From: Neospora caninum Liverpool
Lineage: Eukaryota > Apicomplexa > Conoidasida > Eucoccidiorida > Sarcocystidae
Reading direction: 5' to 3'
Assembly (NCBI RefSeq): GCF_000208865.1
Contig: NC_018392.1
Coordinates: 2,903,348 to 2,967,347, forward strand
Length of the DNA: 64,000 nucleotides
Shown here: one piece after another, positions 34,667 to 48,284 of the stretch
Numbering within the stretch: position 1 is the first letter of the stretch
Layout: every line of letters starts with the position of its first letter
The notes under the pieces: model-generated
Database searches by the model: none
The model's input: the letters and a program-made list of their open reading frames with translations, nothing else
Told to the model about the DNA's origin: nothing
Made by a program: the position numbers and the translations under genes

Positions 34667-36182
34667 ATGCCACGGCTGCGATCGGGCCGTGACACAGCTG
34701 ATTTCCCCAGCGCTCCTTCAGCGGCATCCAGTGCCGAGGGAGCGAAAGCCGGTTCCAAAGGCCGCTTCCCCCCCCTGCGGAGCAAACCGGATGGGGACGT
34801 CGCCGCCTATGTAGCCGAGTTACTTTCCTTCCCGCCTCCCCTCGTTTCGACAGGGAATGGTGGTCTTCAGGGATGTACTTGCGGAGCGAACAGTAGCAGC
34901 TGTAGCTGCAGTAGTAGCAGCTGTATTGACTGGGCAGCGCTGCGTTTGGAGCAGCACACGCGGCGTAAGCAGTTGACCCTCCTCCGGTGTCCCGTTCGTG
35001 TCATGAGGAATTTCGCACTCAGCGTCTGTGATTTATGTGCGCTGCTGTCCACTATTTGGCTGTTCATCGCATGACTGTGTGGCTGTTTGCCGTCTCTGCG
35101 TGCCTGTTCGGTTTAAGCTACGTGGAAGGGCCCCATCTATGGTATCTCCACGAACTCTGGATAGATGTGCGTCTCGCGGTTTGTGGATAGGACTCGGTGT
35201 CCTCAGCTCCATCGGTCTCGGAAGCGGCATGCATAGTGGCCTTCTTTTCCTCTTTCCCCAAATATACTTCATTTGCTCGACCGCCGAAGCGTGTGGAAAT
35301 CTCGCGTTCGACGCCCGATCGAACATGTGGGAGCACGTTCTGAAACCCGGCGAGTATTTCGCGTGCGAACCACAGTCGGCCTCGCGCGACGATGCAAGCG
35401 TGACATTTATGGGCCTTGTCTTGAAGGCGTTTCCGTACGCCCTGCTGTGGGGATTGGGCACTGCACTCGGGGAATTGCCCCCCTACGCCGCGTCCTACGC
35501 AGCCGCTCGCAGCAAGTTGGCCGATGAAGAGTTTGCAGAGTTGGAGGAAGAAATCCGCGCCGGCAAGCCTTCCATGGTGACCCGCATGAAAGTGTGGATG
35601 CTGGAGCTCGTGCAAAATTACGGCGCGCTGTCGGTGTTTTTGCTCTCCTGCTGGCCCAACATGCTGTTCGATCTCTGCGGCATCGTGTGTGGACACTTCA
35701 TGATGCCCTTCTGGGAATTTTTCATCGCGCTGTTCTTGGGGAAAGCGGTCGTCAAGACCTTCATGCAGATCGCCTTCTTTGTCTTTCTGTTTTCCTCGAA
35801 ATACGACCAGCTTCGAGCGCACTTCGTAGGAGAGGTCGCCCGGATCTGGCCCATCAGCTCCATTGTGGAGAAAAAGTATGGCGGCGTCGCGCAGTTCGAA
35901 CAGTTTGTCCTCAAGGAAATCAACTACCTGCGTGCAGGGATCGAGAAGAAGGGCGCAAGCGCTTCTGGCTGGTCCGTCTCCACGGTGTTTGGAGGGATCG
36001 TGGCGGCCTTCATTTTCCTCTTTTGTCTTGCATGCATTGAGCAATTTGCTCAGATGCGCCAGAAGAAGCAAGACGAAGAACTGAACGCCCGCATTGCCGA
36101 AATGCTCGACGAGCAAGACCACTCAGCCTCGCCGGCGGCTGACAAAAAGCGAGGAAACAAGATTCACGACAAGGCATCATAA
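34667..36182 (+). CDS. VMP1: VMP1-like VTT/DedA-domain ER protein, with two apparent frame changes
   Basis: ER multispanning protein; in other eukaryotes VMP1 acts as a lipid scramblase in autophagosome formation and membrane contacts. The N-terminal part reads in one frame from ATG 34667 to about 35058 (low-complexity Ser/Cys stretch, then CPVRVMRNFALSV, matching the human segment before TM1). Homology then moves to a second frame at about 35060-35175 (HRMTVWLFAVSACLFGLSYV, first transmembrane helix). A third frame runs from about 35184 to the stop: WIGLGVLSSIGLGSGMHSG, ALGELPPY, NMLFDLCGIVCGHFMMPFW, and a final TM and basic tail. Each change equals one missing base, and no plausible intron covers either site because residues on both sides are conserved. 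It could be a sequence error or a genuine frameshifted allele. The C-terminal 330 codons alone are intact. Compared with human it has a roughly 90-residue longer N-terminus. Confidence 0.88.
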
Positions 36183-36235
36183 GCGATGACCCCTCCCCCT
36201 TGCTTTCCAGTTTTCCAGTCGCTGTTGACAAAAAA

Positions 36236-36238
<3 letters not shown>

Positions 36239-36268
<30 letters not shown>
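36239..36268. repeat. (TA)n microsatellite in VMP1 3' flank
   Basis: Perfect AT run of about 29 bases, some 60 bases after the VMP1 stop. Confidence 0.9.
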
Positions 36269-36270
<2 letters not shown>

Positions 36271-39200
36271 TATCCACGCGTATATATGTGTATCAGTAAA
36301 GTGTTCTGTATATCTACACGCGCAGCCTCGTATGCGTTCATACATGGATACGCACAAGTACGTGCGTATGCCCAGAAATGCATATTGGCGTACTGTTTAC
36401 CCCCCTGTGATTCACAATTGTCGGATTTCCGTTTCGATCTGGTGCTCCCCGGTACCGGGTGCAGCCACCCCATCTCGTGAGGGCAGTCTACCGGATGAAA
36501 GTTGGCGTACGGTAGTTATTTTAGTCCCTCACTTCGTGTTTTTGCCGTGAAGAGTCACTGAAGTGAAAGAGAGAACATCCGTCAGTCTCCTCTTTCTGGC
36601 CGCCCTTCACAAAACGGCGCTGGCAGCCCGTGTTTTGTTTCTCAAGATGTTGCTGTACATGTTGGTGTCCGCTACGTTGGCAAACGCTGCGAAACAAACA
36701 CTAAACTGAAAAGCGCACTGCATCTCCCGTTTCGAAGTATGCCACTTGCCGTTTGAAAACACACTCTCCAGTGCTCCGGTGCCATGCCACGCCGTAGCGC
36801 TCTCTTCCTGTAAATTTTTGTGGGGAGCTCGGTCTTACGCGTGTGGGCTCCTCTTGTCTTTTTTTTGACAACCTAAAAACGCGGCAAGAAACGGGCTCTG
36901 TCACCTACTGCCACATTCAACAGATTTCTAAACTAGCAAGCACAGAATAATCGAGGCAGAGTAGCTTTGTAAGATATGATACTCCAGAACGGAAAAAAGG
37001 AAAAAAGAGGGCACAGAGTCCGCAGCCAGATGCGTTGCCTCTTCGGATGCACATTCATCAGATCAGTGCTCTCGCTGTACGAGTATCCAGTTACGTGCAA
37101 GTTTTTTTGGGGACACATAACTACTACACCATCCCCTATGAATGTTTTACACTGAGACGATGCGAACACTTCTGGTGTATAGAAAACAGCCTCGCATGCC
37201 ACTTCCGCATGTTCCACTGACGTACGGAGCAGTACGTAGTGTGAACGAAGACGGCTCCATGCCTGCATCCTTAGTTGTGATAATAACGGACCAAGAGTTG
37301 CTGGACTTAGTTTGTGGTCTGTTTCTGAGAGACAGGTTGGGAATGATCTCAATTACAGACAACAAACTCGTGGTCACCCAGAATCTCAAATTACTGTGGC
37401 TGGCCGCCTTGGGCCAACCGCATCAAGTTCGATACCTCCCATCATCTCTACAACGTAGAGTACCCAAGTCATCTTCAGCAATAGCGCATTTTTTCAACTG
37501 ACTACATGGGATATCCTAGAAACTGCTCGTGACACGCTCAGCCTGCCGAATTTTCCACGGTGCGTAGTACAAAAAGTGATTTTGAAAGCTTTAAGACTCT
37601 ATTGCTGCAGTAATGAAACATTCAGTTAACCCCGTTTATTGTTGTCTTTACCTTTAAAAAAGTATTTGCACGTTCACGCAAACGCTTGTCTTATCCCGAG
37701 CGGCGTCATCCTACACTCGTGCACATGAACAGGGAAGTGTGTCGACTAGGCGAACCCAACGCGCTTCACAAATACAATCAGTATAAGTCTGTTGGATTTC
37801 CACGGCATACGCAGTACTTGTAACAGACGCTACAGTTCCGACGAAAAGGCTGCCGGTGAAAACGGTGTTGCTCATCGGACCGGAGCCTCGCACGCGAGTC
37901 TTTGGCACCCGTGACCATTGACGAACACACATCTCCCGCGAACAAACTAGTCATCCGTGCTTGTTACTGTTACCTCAGCAGCACTCTGTTGCCTTGGGAG
38001 TCAAGAACCTGGAGACGCACCGAGACATTCGGTTACGCCGTGTGCAAAACACCACAGTTGGACGGAGTTGGGCTTCGTTTCTACGCGTACACGAAAGACA
38101 ATGTTTTTCTATCCCCTGAGGTGTATAATGAATCCCTCACGCGCTAAGAGTCACGCGATGGATGCGACTCAAGCATCCCTTGAAACCTGATCAAAGCTTC
38201 GCTGTCCAGTGCGACGGCCCAGCGCGTTGTGACGTCAGAGCACCGATTCACGAAAAAGGCAGCCGCTTCTCTAAGATCACACGCAAGATCGTCAGCCAAC
38301 TCTGAAAAACCTTTCTACGAGTGCACTAACGATGCGAGCAGACACACCCCCTTTCAATGACTCAACTATGGCCGATCGCGCTGTAGTGATGCTGAAAACG
38401 CCATCACTCGATTACAGCTGACACCACACTCTAAGATTTTCTGACACAGGTGTGTCACAAGTGTGTGAGTCGAGGTTCGTAGTTTCTCTTCTGATTTATC
38501 AGTTTTTTGTTCTGTGTTCTCTTGGTAGCTTGACTTTCTAGACAAGAAAGGTGGAACCCGTTGTACCTGCCACAGCAGAATTCCAAACAGACACTGCGTT
38601 TCCAGGGTTCTGGAAACACTGTTTGGCTCGTAAAAAAAGCTGATGACCAGGTGTGTGTGCCACGCGTTATGCTTCCCCTGCAAAACCGCTTCGTCACCGG
38701 AAAACTCAGAAGCGGTGCTCGTGAGAAGACACTCCGAAATACGTGGAACGGTGTGCAAATACACACATTTATATATATATATATATACGTAAGTACCTAA
38801 AAATATGTGCATCAATCGTAAACACCCGTATACACGCACAGTTATGCCACAAAAGTGCTCGAACGTTAACCACGAAGACACATCGCTCAGTCATGCCTTA
38901 GCACTTAGCTTCTTTCCCCCTCGGGTCCTCCCGAGGTGTCTCAGGACGAATATGCGGCACTGTTCCCCGGTGGAAATCAGCTGTTTGATCTCCGCACAAC
39001 AGGAGCGTGAGAACGCACGAGACGTGCACATTCTCTCCTCCACTCAGACGAACGAGACTAAAAGTCTTCATCATCTTCACGCCGGGATTTGGCCGATTTT
39101 AAAAAACACGGAACACAAAGGAAAATACATCAGAAGCCAAGTGACACAGGAATCCACAGTGAAAAGCAAGCAGAGGCGCGATGCGGCGGAAATGAACACT

Positions 39201-39346
39201 GCACAGTCTTTCAGAAGAGCGACACCGTGCACTCCAGAAGCTTCAGTTCACCACACCCGATGCACCGTTGGAGAATTGGTTCACCCACCTCTCTTGCGCT
39301 AGGAAGGTCCACATACCCTCAACTCAATGACAACCCCTTTAAATAT

Positions 39347-39349
<3 letters not shown>

Positions 39350-39380
<31 letters not shown>
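39350..39380. repeat. (TA)n microsatellite
   Basis: Perfect AT run of about 31 bases in the intergenic region. Confidence 0.9.
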
Positions 39381-39384
<4 letters not shown>

Positions 39385-39914
39385 GGGTTGTGCCGATGGA
39401 GATAAAAGAATAGCTACACATACACACGTGTGCAAATGCGCACATATATGTACCTATATGTATGCATGCATAGGGAATGTATTCTTCATCTGTGATATGG
39501 AAAAGAAGACCCGTGCACGAATTTCTCGCCGGACAGTATATTCAGTGCACCCTGTTTTCCTGTCACAGAAATCGGAGACAGAAAGCCGCTTTGCGCCTTC
39601 TGCGTAGGCCGTGTGTCTATCCTGACTTTAAAAATTAAAAAGACACGAGAAAGCGTCTTCGCGCTTTCACCGTTCAGGACAAAAGCGAATACCGTCCACA
39701 AGTTAATTCTTTCCCTTTATCTACATGCTCCTCGAGCATCCTCTGCAGAAGCACCATGACACGTCTATCCACACAAGAAAACGCATAACATGCAGATGTA
39801 CAAATATGTGCATGCATAGAAATGTGTCACTGCGACGCGAGGACCTCGACCTCTCGCAGGCGTTGCCGCAGCGCGCACAACCTCGGCACACGGGTCTCGT
39901 TTCTTCGAGAAACT

Positions 39915-39934
39915 CCCCCCCCCCCCCCCCCCCC
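39915..39934. repeat. C homopolymer of 20 bases
   Basis: Uninterrupted run of 20 cytosines on the plus strand, about 370 bases beyond the cactin stop. Exact length may be unreliable in the assembly. Confidence 0.85.
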
Positions 39935-40298
39935 GGCCTCGATGGGGACGAAGCCACGTCTCGGTTAGCTGAACGAGACCTGTGCAGAGAGTGTCCTCTC
40001 CACATTCTTCGATTTTTAAAAAGAGCACATATACTGAACGAGTCGACTGTTGCAATGCCTCCAATGACAGTCGACTCCTAACCTGCAAATATTCCCTGAC
40101 TTTTGGCAATCCCAATCACACAGCAAGGCGCACGCGCAGATACCGCCCCACATAGACCTATATAGATAGATAAAGTGCATGCGTGTTTTCTCGAGTCCTG
40201 CGACGGGGCACTCGAGCTCAAGAGATGATTCCCTGTCTCTCGATGCGAAACTGCACATCACGGCGCCTCCAAAAACAGGATACCTTGGTACGCCTCCG

Positions 40299-43200
40299 TT
40301 ATCGCCGATAGATGTAGCGCTTGAAGGAAAAGTAGAGTTGCATGATACCTCGATCGAAAACGTTGCGGAATCCTCGAAACCGCTCCAGCTGCCACTCTCG
40401 GTTCAAAATCTTGAACGCGATGTCTTCATACGGAGGCCCCGCGTGGAAGCGAATGATGACCGTGTCGGGTGTATCGGACGGCTCGAGGAACCACGTTGGC
40501 GCCTTCGTCTTATCAATCAGATCTGGATAAAAGATGTTGAACTTGTAGCCCTGAACAACTTTCGGAGGCGGGTTGTCGTGATCGTAATGCGTCGTGTTAT
40601 ATTTGTTCCAACTGTACCCGGTTTTCACGCGGTTGAAGAAGCGCGGTTTCCGAGGCCGATACTTCTCCTCCCACGTGTAGTGCTGCACGGAAACAAAAAT
40701 CCCAAGTTCACACAGAACCACCGCTAGATACCCCCAAATGTCACCCCTACGAGTACACAGCTTCCAAGCAAGCGGCCGCTAATCACACATGCATGATGCA
40801 CATATACACAAATACACCAATATATATATATATATATATATGAATATCTCCTTCGGTGCCACGTTCATGCTGCCGACAGAACAGACTGCAGAAATGGGAC
40901 AGGCTTTCGCGCCGTCGCGACTACTCGAAGAAAAACTCACCATTGTCAATTTGTGTTCTGCAGAGGAAGCCATCACCTCTTCGTCTGCCTCGAGGTTTTT
41001 CTTTTCCTTCTTCACAAATTCCTCGTACCTGAAGTTGGGGAACAGGGAACCGAAAAGCAAAGAGAAAGGCATGACCCATCCGTAAAATTGCAAAGCAATG
41101 CTCGGTGTGTAGACAGAGGTACATCACAGAGCGTTTGCGTGAACTATCTCCTGCGCAGGGCATTAGAGACCCAACGCAATCGCACACTTTTCGACACTCA
41201 TTTACACCTCTCTACCTATGCACATTTTTTGGGGAAGACGCACTGGACACGAGCAGCTTGAAGCATCAACTGGTCTGCTGACACGTGCCCGCACATCTTC
41301 ACACTTCCGAAACCGTGCATGCAAACTAGAGACGCGACTTGCGCGTTCTTACGTGGTGACCTTCGCAGCCGGATCGAGGACGTCGACAGACGAGCCGGGA
41401 TCTCCAGGGTCCTCCGGCGACGGGGCGACTTCCTCTTCCTCGAAGCCTGCGCGTTTCTGCCGCTCCTTCTGAATCAAGATCTTCTTCAAATTCGCACGGC
41501 GGTCTTCGTCGTCGTCGGGCGCAAGAATCTCGGCGTGCCGGAATTCATCGAAAGGCCACAGCGGCGGGCTATACGGACCGCGCACAGGCGGCGGCAACTC
41601 GCCTTCGTCGTACGGCTCCAGCTCCGGCGAGAAGGAACCGTCTGCGTTCGGGTTCACATCTTTCTCCACGCTGCGCGCAACTTTTATTGCGTCTTCTCTG
41701 AAAAAGCAAAAGCAGCGGATACAAGGACAGACTAGGAGCAACAGGAGGAACGAGAAGAAACACGCGAAGATTTACCGCCTGTGGCATCGACTTGGTGATT
41801 TCCATCCATAGCCAGGTCTCCGTTCTTCACGTAGCGCCTCTCTTCCAAGGCGCTCTTTCCTTTTCCTTTGCGTTTTCTCTTTCGGGAAAAAATGACTCAC
41901 TTGATCTGTTGTTGTCGGGCGAGCTTGCGCGCATCTGCTTCCTCGAGGAGAAGGCCCTCCAGTTCTTCGCTCTTCGCTTTCCCCGCCGCTGCCTTCGCCT
42001 CCTCTTCTTCCTTAATCGCTCTCTCTCTCGCCATCTCGCGCTCAGCCTCCGCGGCGCGCTGAGTCATCAATTGCCACGTCTGCTGACACACGGCGCGCGC
42101 CTGAAAAACCACGGAAACCAAAAGCGACGAAATCGGGATGCAGCACACATCCGAGATACTGCATGCGTAGATCTGCTCGCGTAAATCTTCACACAAAACC
42201 TCAGCAAAACCCTGATGAGGAGCCATGGTATTTGTAGATCGTACACAAACACGCGTATTTTCCTCCGCATATATATATATATATATAGGGAGCAATGCAG
42301 AACTGAAATAGTGAAATTTTACACGAAATGACGTCTTCACCCATGAGTTGTCTGTTCGTCCCAGATAGAACACGCGACCGTTTGTGTATACAGTCTGTTT
42401 CACAAAACGAACCATGGAGTGGATCGAACGCTTTGCCGCACCACCAGCTTTCCTCACGAAAGACGGAGGCACACATTTTGTAACACTGGAGGAACCAAGA
42501 CGAGACAAAGACGTTCCCAAAAGGAGCCCAGGTCGTCAGAGGCAAGGACACCCTTGCCTGGCTCTCGGCTTCTCAGCAAGGCGCTCTCAGACTTCAACGA
42601 GGAAAGGAAAGCGGATCATCCTCCGTGGGTTCCAGGGTGTACGTCCACTTCACTCAGGCTTCAGCACACCTCAAAGGAGAGACGCGAGAGTCGACCTCGA
42701 GAGCATCGAAAACCACGCACGAAGACGGGAGATGGCAGGCGAGCCTGCGGCCGTAGAGAGCCATAGATTCAATCTGAAGGAAAACGAGGCAGTCCCCCAT
42801 CTATCACTCCCTCGGGTTCGACTTGGTTGTCCACGCTCTCCGCCGCTTCTCTCCCGTGTCGGCTCTTCGCACCCTTTCTCCTCTTCTGTTCCCCCGTTCT
42901 CAAATCCTTCCTTACCCGAAAGTGCGGGATCTTGTTGAGGATGCCTTCCCAGTACGCCACGTCGATGTCCTCTTCCTCGAACTTGGAGCGGATTTGCGCC
43001 TCGAGTTCATCTAGTTCAGCAGCGGTTTTGCCGCCTAAAAGACCCTCGATCTCGTGAGCAACACTCAACACGATTCCGGTGTCTGCATCGCGAATTTGGG
43101 GACAGACGGTGTCGGCGAGTTGAGCGGCGGCTTCCGCTGCCACTTGCGGCGAGCTATTTCTTGCAAGCTGGTCCAACACCTCTTTCCGCTTCTGAGCGCG

Positions 43201-45564
43201 CTCCAGAGCCTCGCGAGCGAGAATCAGCAAACTCTTCCAGAAATCCTGGAAGTCTGCGTCCACAATCGTCGTGTCCACGTCGATGTGCAACTTCACGTCC
43301 GCAATCAAATCCTCCAACATCGAAATCGTCACCGCTGCACACACACCGAAGAGAGGACACCGCGAGGACATGGTCACGGAATGGGAGGAAAGCGAAGTGT
43401 ATGTACACCGGGGAGACTCACCTCGGTCTACGCACGACGAAGCGACAGAAATCGAACAGTCGAGAGGAAAAAGAAGAATCGTGGCCATGTCATTGTACAC
43501 ACCACCCTTCGAGAATTAACAGTCACGAGCTTAGATTTGTACGTATACAGTGGGTACAGATATATACTCATATGGGACTGTGCATGCAGTGGCTGTGTTG
43601 TGTCCCGTAACAGGACTTCGACGTTTGCGCGAAGATGGGCGACTTACGCTCAGACTTGTAGGTCTCGAGAACCTCGTGCGGCGGACCGGGAAGAACATCC
43701 ATCTTATCAAATCTTTCTCCCTTGATGATTCTGAGACCCTTGACGATCAAATCGATCAGCTGCGCGCGGTTTTGTTCCAAGCGAATTTCCGTCTTCTTCA
43801 GCTGATTCGTGCGATGAAAGAGTTCCTCTTTCTGGGCGTACTCCTCGTAGTGCTCGCGTTCCTTTTCTCTCTGCAGCTCCTCGCGTTGTTGCTGCATCAA
43901 CTCCTCTTCCTTCTCTCGCTCTTCCCGGCGACGCTTCACATTTTCGATCTCTTGCTGAAAAATACAGAAGCAGATCTACATCCAATGTTGTCCAAACTCT
44001 TCTTCGCTCCCATGCTCTTATACACCTGAGATGCATGCGTCTGAACGCGCATTCTACTACACACATGCAGGGAGACTTGCAGCCTCTTGACACTTTGGCA
44101 CATAACGCGGCGAAGTTTCGAAAACAATCCGTTTCTCTACTCGAGTTAAGAGAAACAACAGAAAAGGCAATAAGATGTCAAGCGAGAGGGAGACAGTCCA
44201 CTGAGAGAGCAAGGATTGCCCTCCGCAGATATAAAACAGAAAACCACGACAAAGTGAACAGCTCCAAAAGAAAGCACAGCGCATGCAGAAGCACGGACTG
44301 TACCACACAGTGGGTGCACATTTTCGCGTTTTCGGAGAGACTGGAGGGGCGGCGTCACGCTTTGAATCAGTCTTCAAAAAGTCCGTCAGGTAGCATCAGG
44401 CTCTAACATATGTGCATTGAGATTGAAAATTCATCATTCAAAACAGGCGCGCTCCTCTCGCTCACTGCGCCTCTCCTTAAACACGCACATCCACGAGTAC
44501 ACACATCTCTACGCAGTACGCATGCATCCACATCAGCATGTGTATACCCACTGGAGACACTACGCCCTGACGAGATGCGCGTAGATAGACGTCGTACACC
44601 AATGCACGCACGGGTGAAAAAATTCGTGAGAGACTGTATCGTGACGGAAGAAAAGGTATAGCTTGGCAGAAGGTGAAAGATATCAAACGTGAGAGACTTA
44701 CAACTTTGCTTTTCGAGCTATGGATGAGAGCAGCGACTGTCGTCTTTCCCTTTTGGCCCGCAGCTTGCAGGAGTTGATTTTTCTTCTTCCACACAAACGG
44801 CTCCGCCAGCAGGCGATCTCCGAAAGGATTGTTGGTGTTGCTGTATCCAAAGTGCTCGTGCAGCAGCTTCTGTCTCTCCTCCTGTAGACAATCGGAAAAA
44901 GACATTATCGTATCGAAACGGCAACTGAGGTACGCGTTTTGGGAGATCTTCGCACAAACCTATGCAAGAACGCATTTAAATACAACCTATGCATCCATCG
45001 ACATACAGACAAGTATACATAAATGCAGGTCTCTCTGCATATATAATTTATTGGAGCTAGGACGCGACGCAAGTCGCCGTTGTATGCCACTTCCCCAGTT
45101 TTTTTTCGCATGAAACATCTGTTACTTACACGCAATTGCTTCACCGTCATCGTTGGCCTCCCCGATGTAGGCGCTCTGAAGCCTCCCATTTCGCCTGGGC
45201 TAAAACAATACAGCATCCGGGAAAGAACGAAAGAGAATGACGGACACGCGGAAAGTGGGTAAGGAAAAAGCGAAGACAAGAGCTGAGGTGTACATTTGCA
45301 CACAGAGGTTGCAAAGCGACAATCTGCGAATCCACCTCCGCACAACTTGGGCCACACTCAGTTCGTTCACCTGTACCTCCATTCTACGCGATCGCCCGTT
45401 TAGGGTGACAGCGATACAGGGAATATGAAATAAGGGAATACGGAGGAAAGAAAAAGTAACCCACAGAGACAGCAACTCCACACACCAGAAAGGGGATTTA
45501 CACAGACAGGACCGTACAAGCACGTATCGACCGCGAGATTGTATTGCTACAGGCAGTCTCACAT

Positions 45565-45598
<34 letters not shown>

Positions 45599-45807
45599 AG
45601 GTACACGTATATATACATATACATATGCATATATATATATATATATATAGGCGCAGATGAGAGCGGGAAAGAATGAGTGAACCCGGTGACCAGAGAGCGC
45701 TCTGGCGCGACGCACCCTGGATTCCCCGAGTTTCTTTTTCTGTCGGGGGACGGCGACCGGCTGTCGCTGGACGATCCGTCGTCGGACTTCCTTCGCTTTT
45801 TCCCCAT
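40299..45807 (-). CDS. CACTIN: Cactin, nuclear splicing-associated protein, 9 exons, 694 aa
   Basis: Conserved nuclear protein needed for correct splicing and linked to spliceosome factors in yeast, animals and plants; a Toxoplasma cactin is known. Exons on the minus strand are 45807-45716, 45199-45130, 44881-44702, 43954-43648, 43334-42916, 42100-41901, 41697-41353, 41028-40941 and 40682-40299, all GT..AG and in phase, giving 695 codons. The N-terminus is basic and SR-like (MGKKRRKS). Exon 3 has the family pattern GYSNTNNPFGD. A glutamate/arginine-rich coiled coil and the cactin middle domain (GPPHEVLE, then MLEDLIADVKLH and AYWEGIL) follow. The C-terminal cactin domain is almost unchanged from animals: KYRPRKPRFFNRVKTGY, NPPPKVVQGYKFNIFYPDL, IRFHAGPPYEDIAFKI, ending FKRYIYRR. 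An in-frame ATG 20 codons upstream (45867) is possible; I chose 45807 for its acaagATGg context. Confidence 0.96.
40820..40841. repeat. (TA)n microsatellite in last cactin intron
   Basis: Perfect AT run of about 22 bases. Confidence 0.9.
42268..42286. repeat. (TA)n microsatellite in cactin intron 5
   Basis: Perfect AT run of about 19 bases. Confidence 0.85.
45561..45650. repeat. Compound TA/CATATA microsatellite in cactin intron 1
   Basis: About 90 bases of tatata, catata and tacaca-type units with two long pure TA stretches. Confidence 0.9.
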
Positions 45808-48284
45808 CTTGTGATTTTGTGGGAAATCTCTGCGGAAGCTGGGTTTTCGCCGTCTGAAAAGGCGCACGATTCTCTAGTGCGAGGAAGGTGCCTGGGCCAT
45901 ATTCAAAAACCATCACCCGACCGGGAAGAAACGCTCGCTCCAAGGCGATTTAAGAGACGCTCCGCATGGACACGAAGAAAAAGCCGAGAAAACACGAGAT
46001 TGGAAATCTCGAAATCATAACTTCTTTCGCATCTGACGAAGCGTTTTCCGAGGGAGTACGCGCGCGGGAGTTGAGACCAGTTCCGCCAGGCGGAAGGGAA
46101 GCGGCGGAAAAAACAACGAGACAGGAGGTTGGTCAGAAAGCAGAATTGCTTCTTTGTGTACGAAGAAGGGAAGGAATGCGCCCGTGGAGAGAGGAAAACC
46201 GAGAAACAAGAAGAAAGGAATCGGAGTGATGGGAGTGTACGAAAATCTGATGGGGTACACACAAACTGACGGGTTTCGCTGCGGGTCAGAAGCAAACCTG
46301 CGCGGATACGTGGGAAGGAAAAACTCCGAAATTTAGACGCGAAAAAGGAAGACGCATATGCCGCTGAAGACGCGTGGAAAACAGGGAAAAAGATTCATCT
46401 GCCCCCACTATTCCAAGCCTTCCTCGAGAGACAGAGGGGAAAACGGAGTGGGGCGGTTCAATTTGGATGGGGACCTGCCGGTTGTTCGAATATAAGCCGT
46501 CTCCTGCGAACATGCCCGGGAGCCGCGAGAAAGCACGTTCCCACACATATCTAGAACACTGTAGAACGCGATTTTTAAACTGTACAGAGACACGGGCATC
46601 TTATTCCCCGTGTAGATCTTTTTCCTGCATTCGCTTCACGCTCCCTGCTTTTCGGTGTCAGAAACGAAAAGGGAGTTCTGCGCTTTTTGTTTCCACGTTC
46701 GATGAAGAGAAATGCACACCACCGTCGATCAGTGCATCCGTATCTCCATTTGCAGATCCTCCTGACATAACGCCACCTGCAGAGAAACGCATATGCAGCT
46801 GGACATCAAATTAATGTTACAAACTCCCACTTGCGGATAGGAATAGAGGCCGGAGATGGCATGATATTCGTACAGCGTGTATACACAAGTCGGTTCCTCA
46901 AATCTACGCTGGACACCACTAGACTTAATGCACTAAACATGATTGGCATCCATTAACATATACAGAGATGTGCAAAGGACATGAAGATTGAGGCGTCAAA
47001 ATGCCGACAGAACCATGGAGCAGTAGGAACAGTTGCGAGCGTAAGACTTCGAGACCTACGGTGTAGCGAATCGCCTCCAAAAGATGCCGGCACAGACGAA
47101 AAACGGGAAAAGCCTGCCCACTGGTTCGGGACGGTGGCGAAAAACGCATCCGCCTGCGTCTGCTACGGTGTGCAAGCAGTAGCGGCCTACGAAGAAGGGA
47201 AGGTGTTAACACCAGAAAAGACAGAAAGGCTCCTCGGGAGAGAGAACAGTATGGGGAAACGCTGGGTACGTTGGAAACGAGGACACTGCGAAGCAACTCA
47301 GCGCGTCGGAGACGACGCAGCTCGAGGCACAGCTGCGAAAGAAGCGTTTTCAATAGAGGCAACGACCGTCAAACGCTTAGTAGCAGCAGGGGCGAACCAG
47401 AGATCGAAACGCGGCCAGCGACTGCACGAAGGCGACCTCTTGAAAAAAACGACGATCGCTGCTTCCCGCTGTCTCGGCAGATCGCCACTCTACGTTCCGC
47501 TCTCGCCTACTCTGCAATCTGAGCGTATGCATGTCTGCGTGTGGGTTGAAGGCAGTGAATCTCAAGGGGGCATCAAGCTATCTGTGCTCTTGTTTGTGCC
47601 TCAAAATACAGACGGACAGGCACCTGCCGAGGCGTTTGTTTTTCGCGTCCGAACGCGTGGGGAAGAACTGAAACGCGCGTTTCCGAACGGAGGCATTCCC
47701 GCTTCGCACGTGGCGCATCTTTGGAGAGACGCGGCGTTCACGTTCCGCGAAGCCGAGGACGCATGGCCCCCACCGGCCCTTTTGGAGAAGAAAAAACGAA
47801 AAGATTGAAATGAGTCCTGGCAGCCTTCCTAGGATCACGCTCCACGAATCCGTCACCCTGGGTTTCTCTTCACTCTGGAGCATGCACATCACCTCGGATG
47901 CTTGGCGAATACACCGGCAGTTTTTTGAGAATCGCCAAGGACTTCACACTTGAGCGCACGTGTTGCTTGTCACCTCGACTGTCTGTTCGGCTCTCAGCCA
48001 GAAGCCTTCTGTTTTCGCACACACATGCACTTGCACGCAGCGTCCCGCCGTTATTCCAAGCACACTGCGTGTGTGTCCCTGGACAGGCGGTTCACTTTCC
48101 CTATGAAAGCCTTTTCCGTGGGCCCTTTCTTGTCTAGGAGAAACATCTTCGGACTGCCTTTCCTTCCGCCATTCCCGACCCCTCGTGCCGATCTTTTAGT
48201 CCCGCGGGGGGGGGATCCTCGGCGACAGCGCTCTGGTCGTCGAGCGTCTCCCGACACTTCCCGTCCCGTTCGCCGCTCTGGTGA
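45808..48284. other. Cactin upstream region and epsilon-COP 3' flank
   Basis: The minus strand is pyrimidine-rich for roughly 500 bases before the cactin ATG, as for a leader. A 275-codon plus-strand frame (46981-47808) lacks any domain and reads like antisense noise, so it is not called. Nothing else is seen. Confidence 0.5.

Larger units (their letters stand above)
36183..40298. other. Intergenic region between VMP1 and cactin 3' ends
   Basis: Convergent 3' flanks. It contains TA microsatellites near 36239, 38770 and 39350 and a 20-base C homopolymer at 39915. Open frames on both strands between 36.9 and 39.6 kb are short and lack domains. I see no gene. Confidence 0.5.

Noticed and set aside
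35118..36122. 334-codon minus-strand ORF
   Set aside because: Exact antisense shadow of the VMP1 coding exon.
46981..47808. 275-codon plus-strand ORF upstream of cactin
   Set aside because: It lies in the cactin upstream/epsilon-COP 3' region, has no domain, and its composition matches the complement of a pyrimidine-rich leader.
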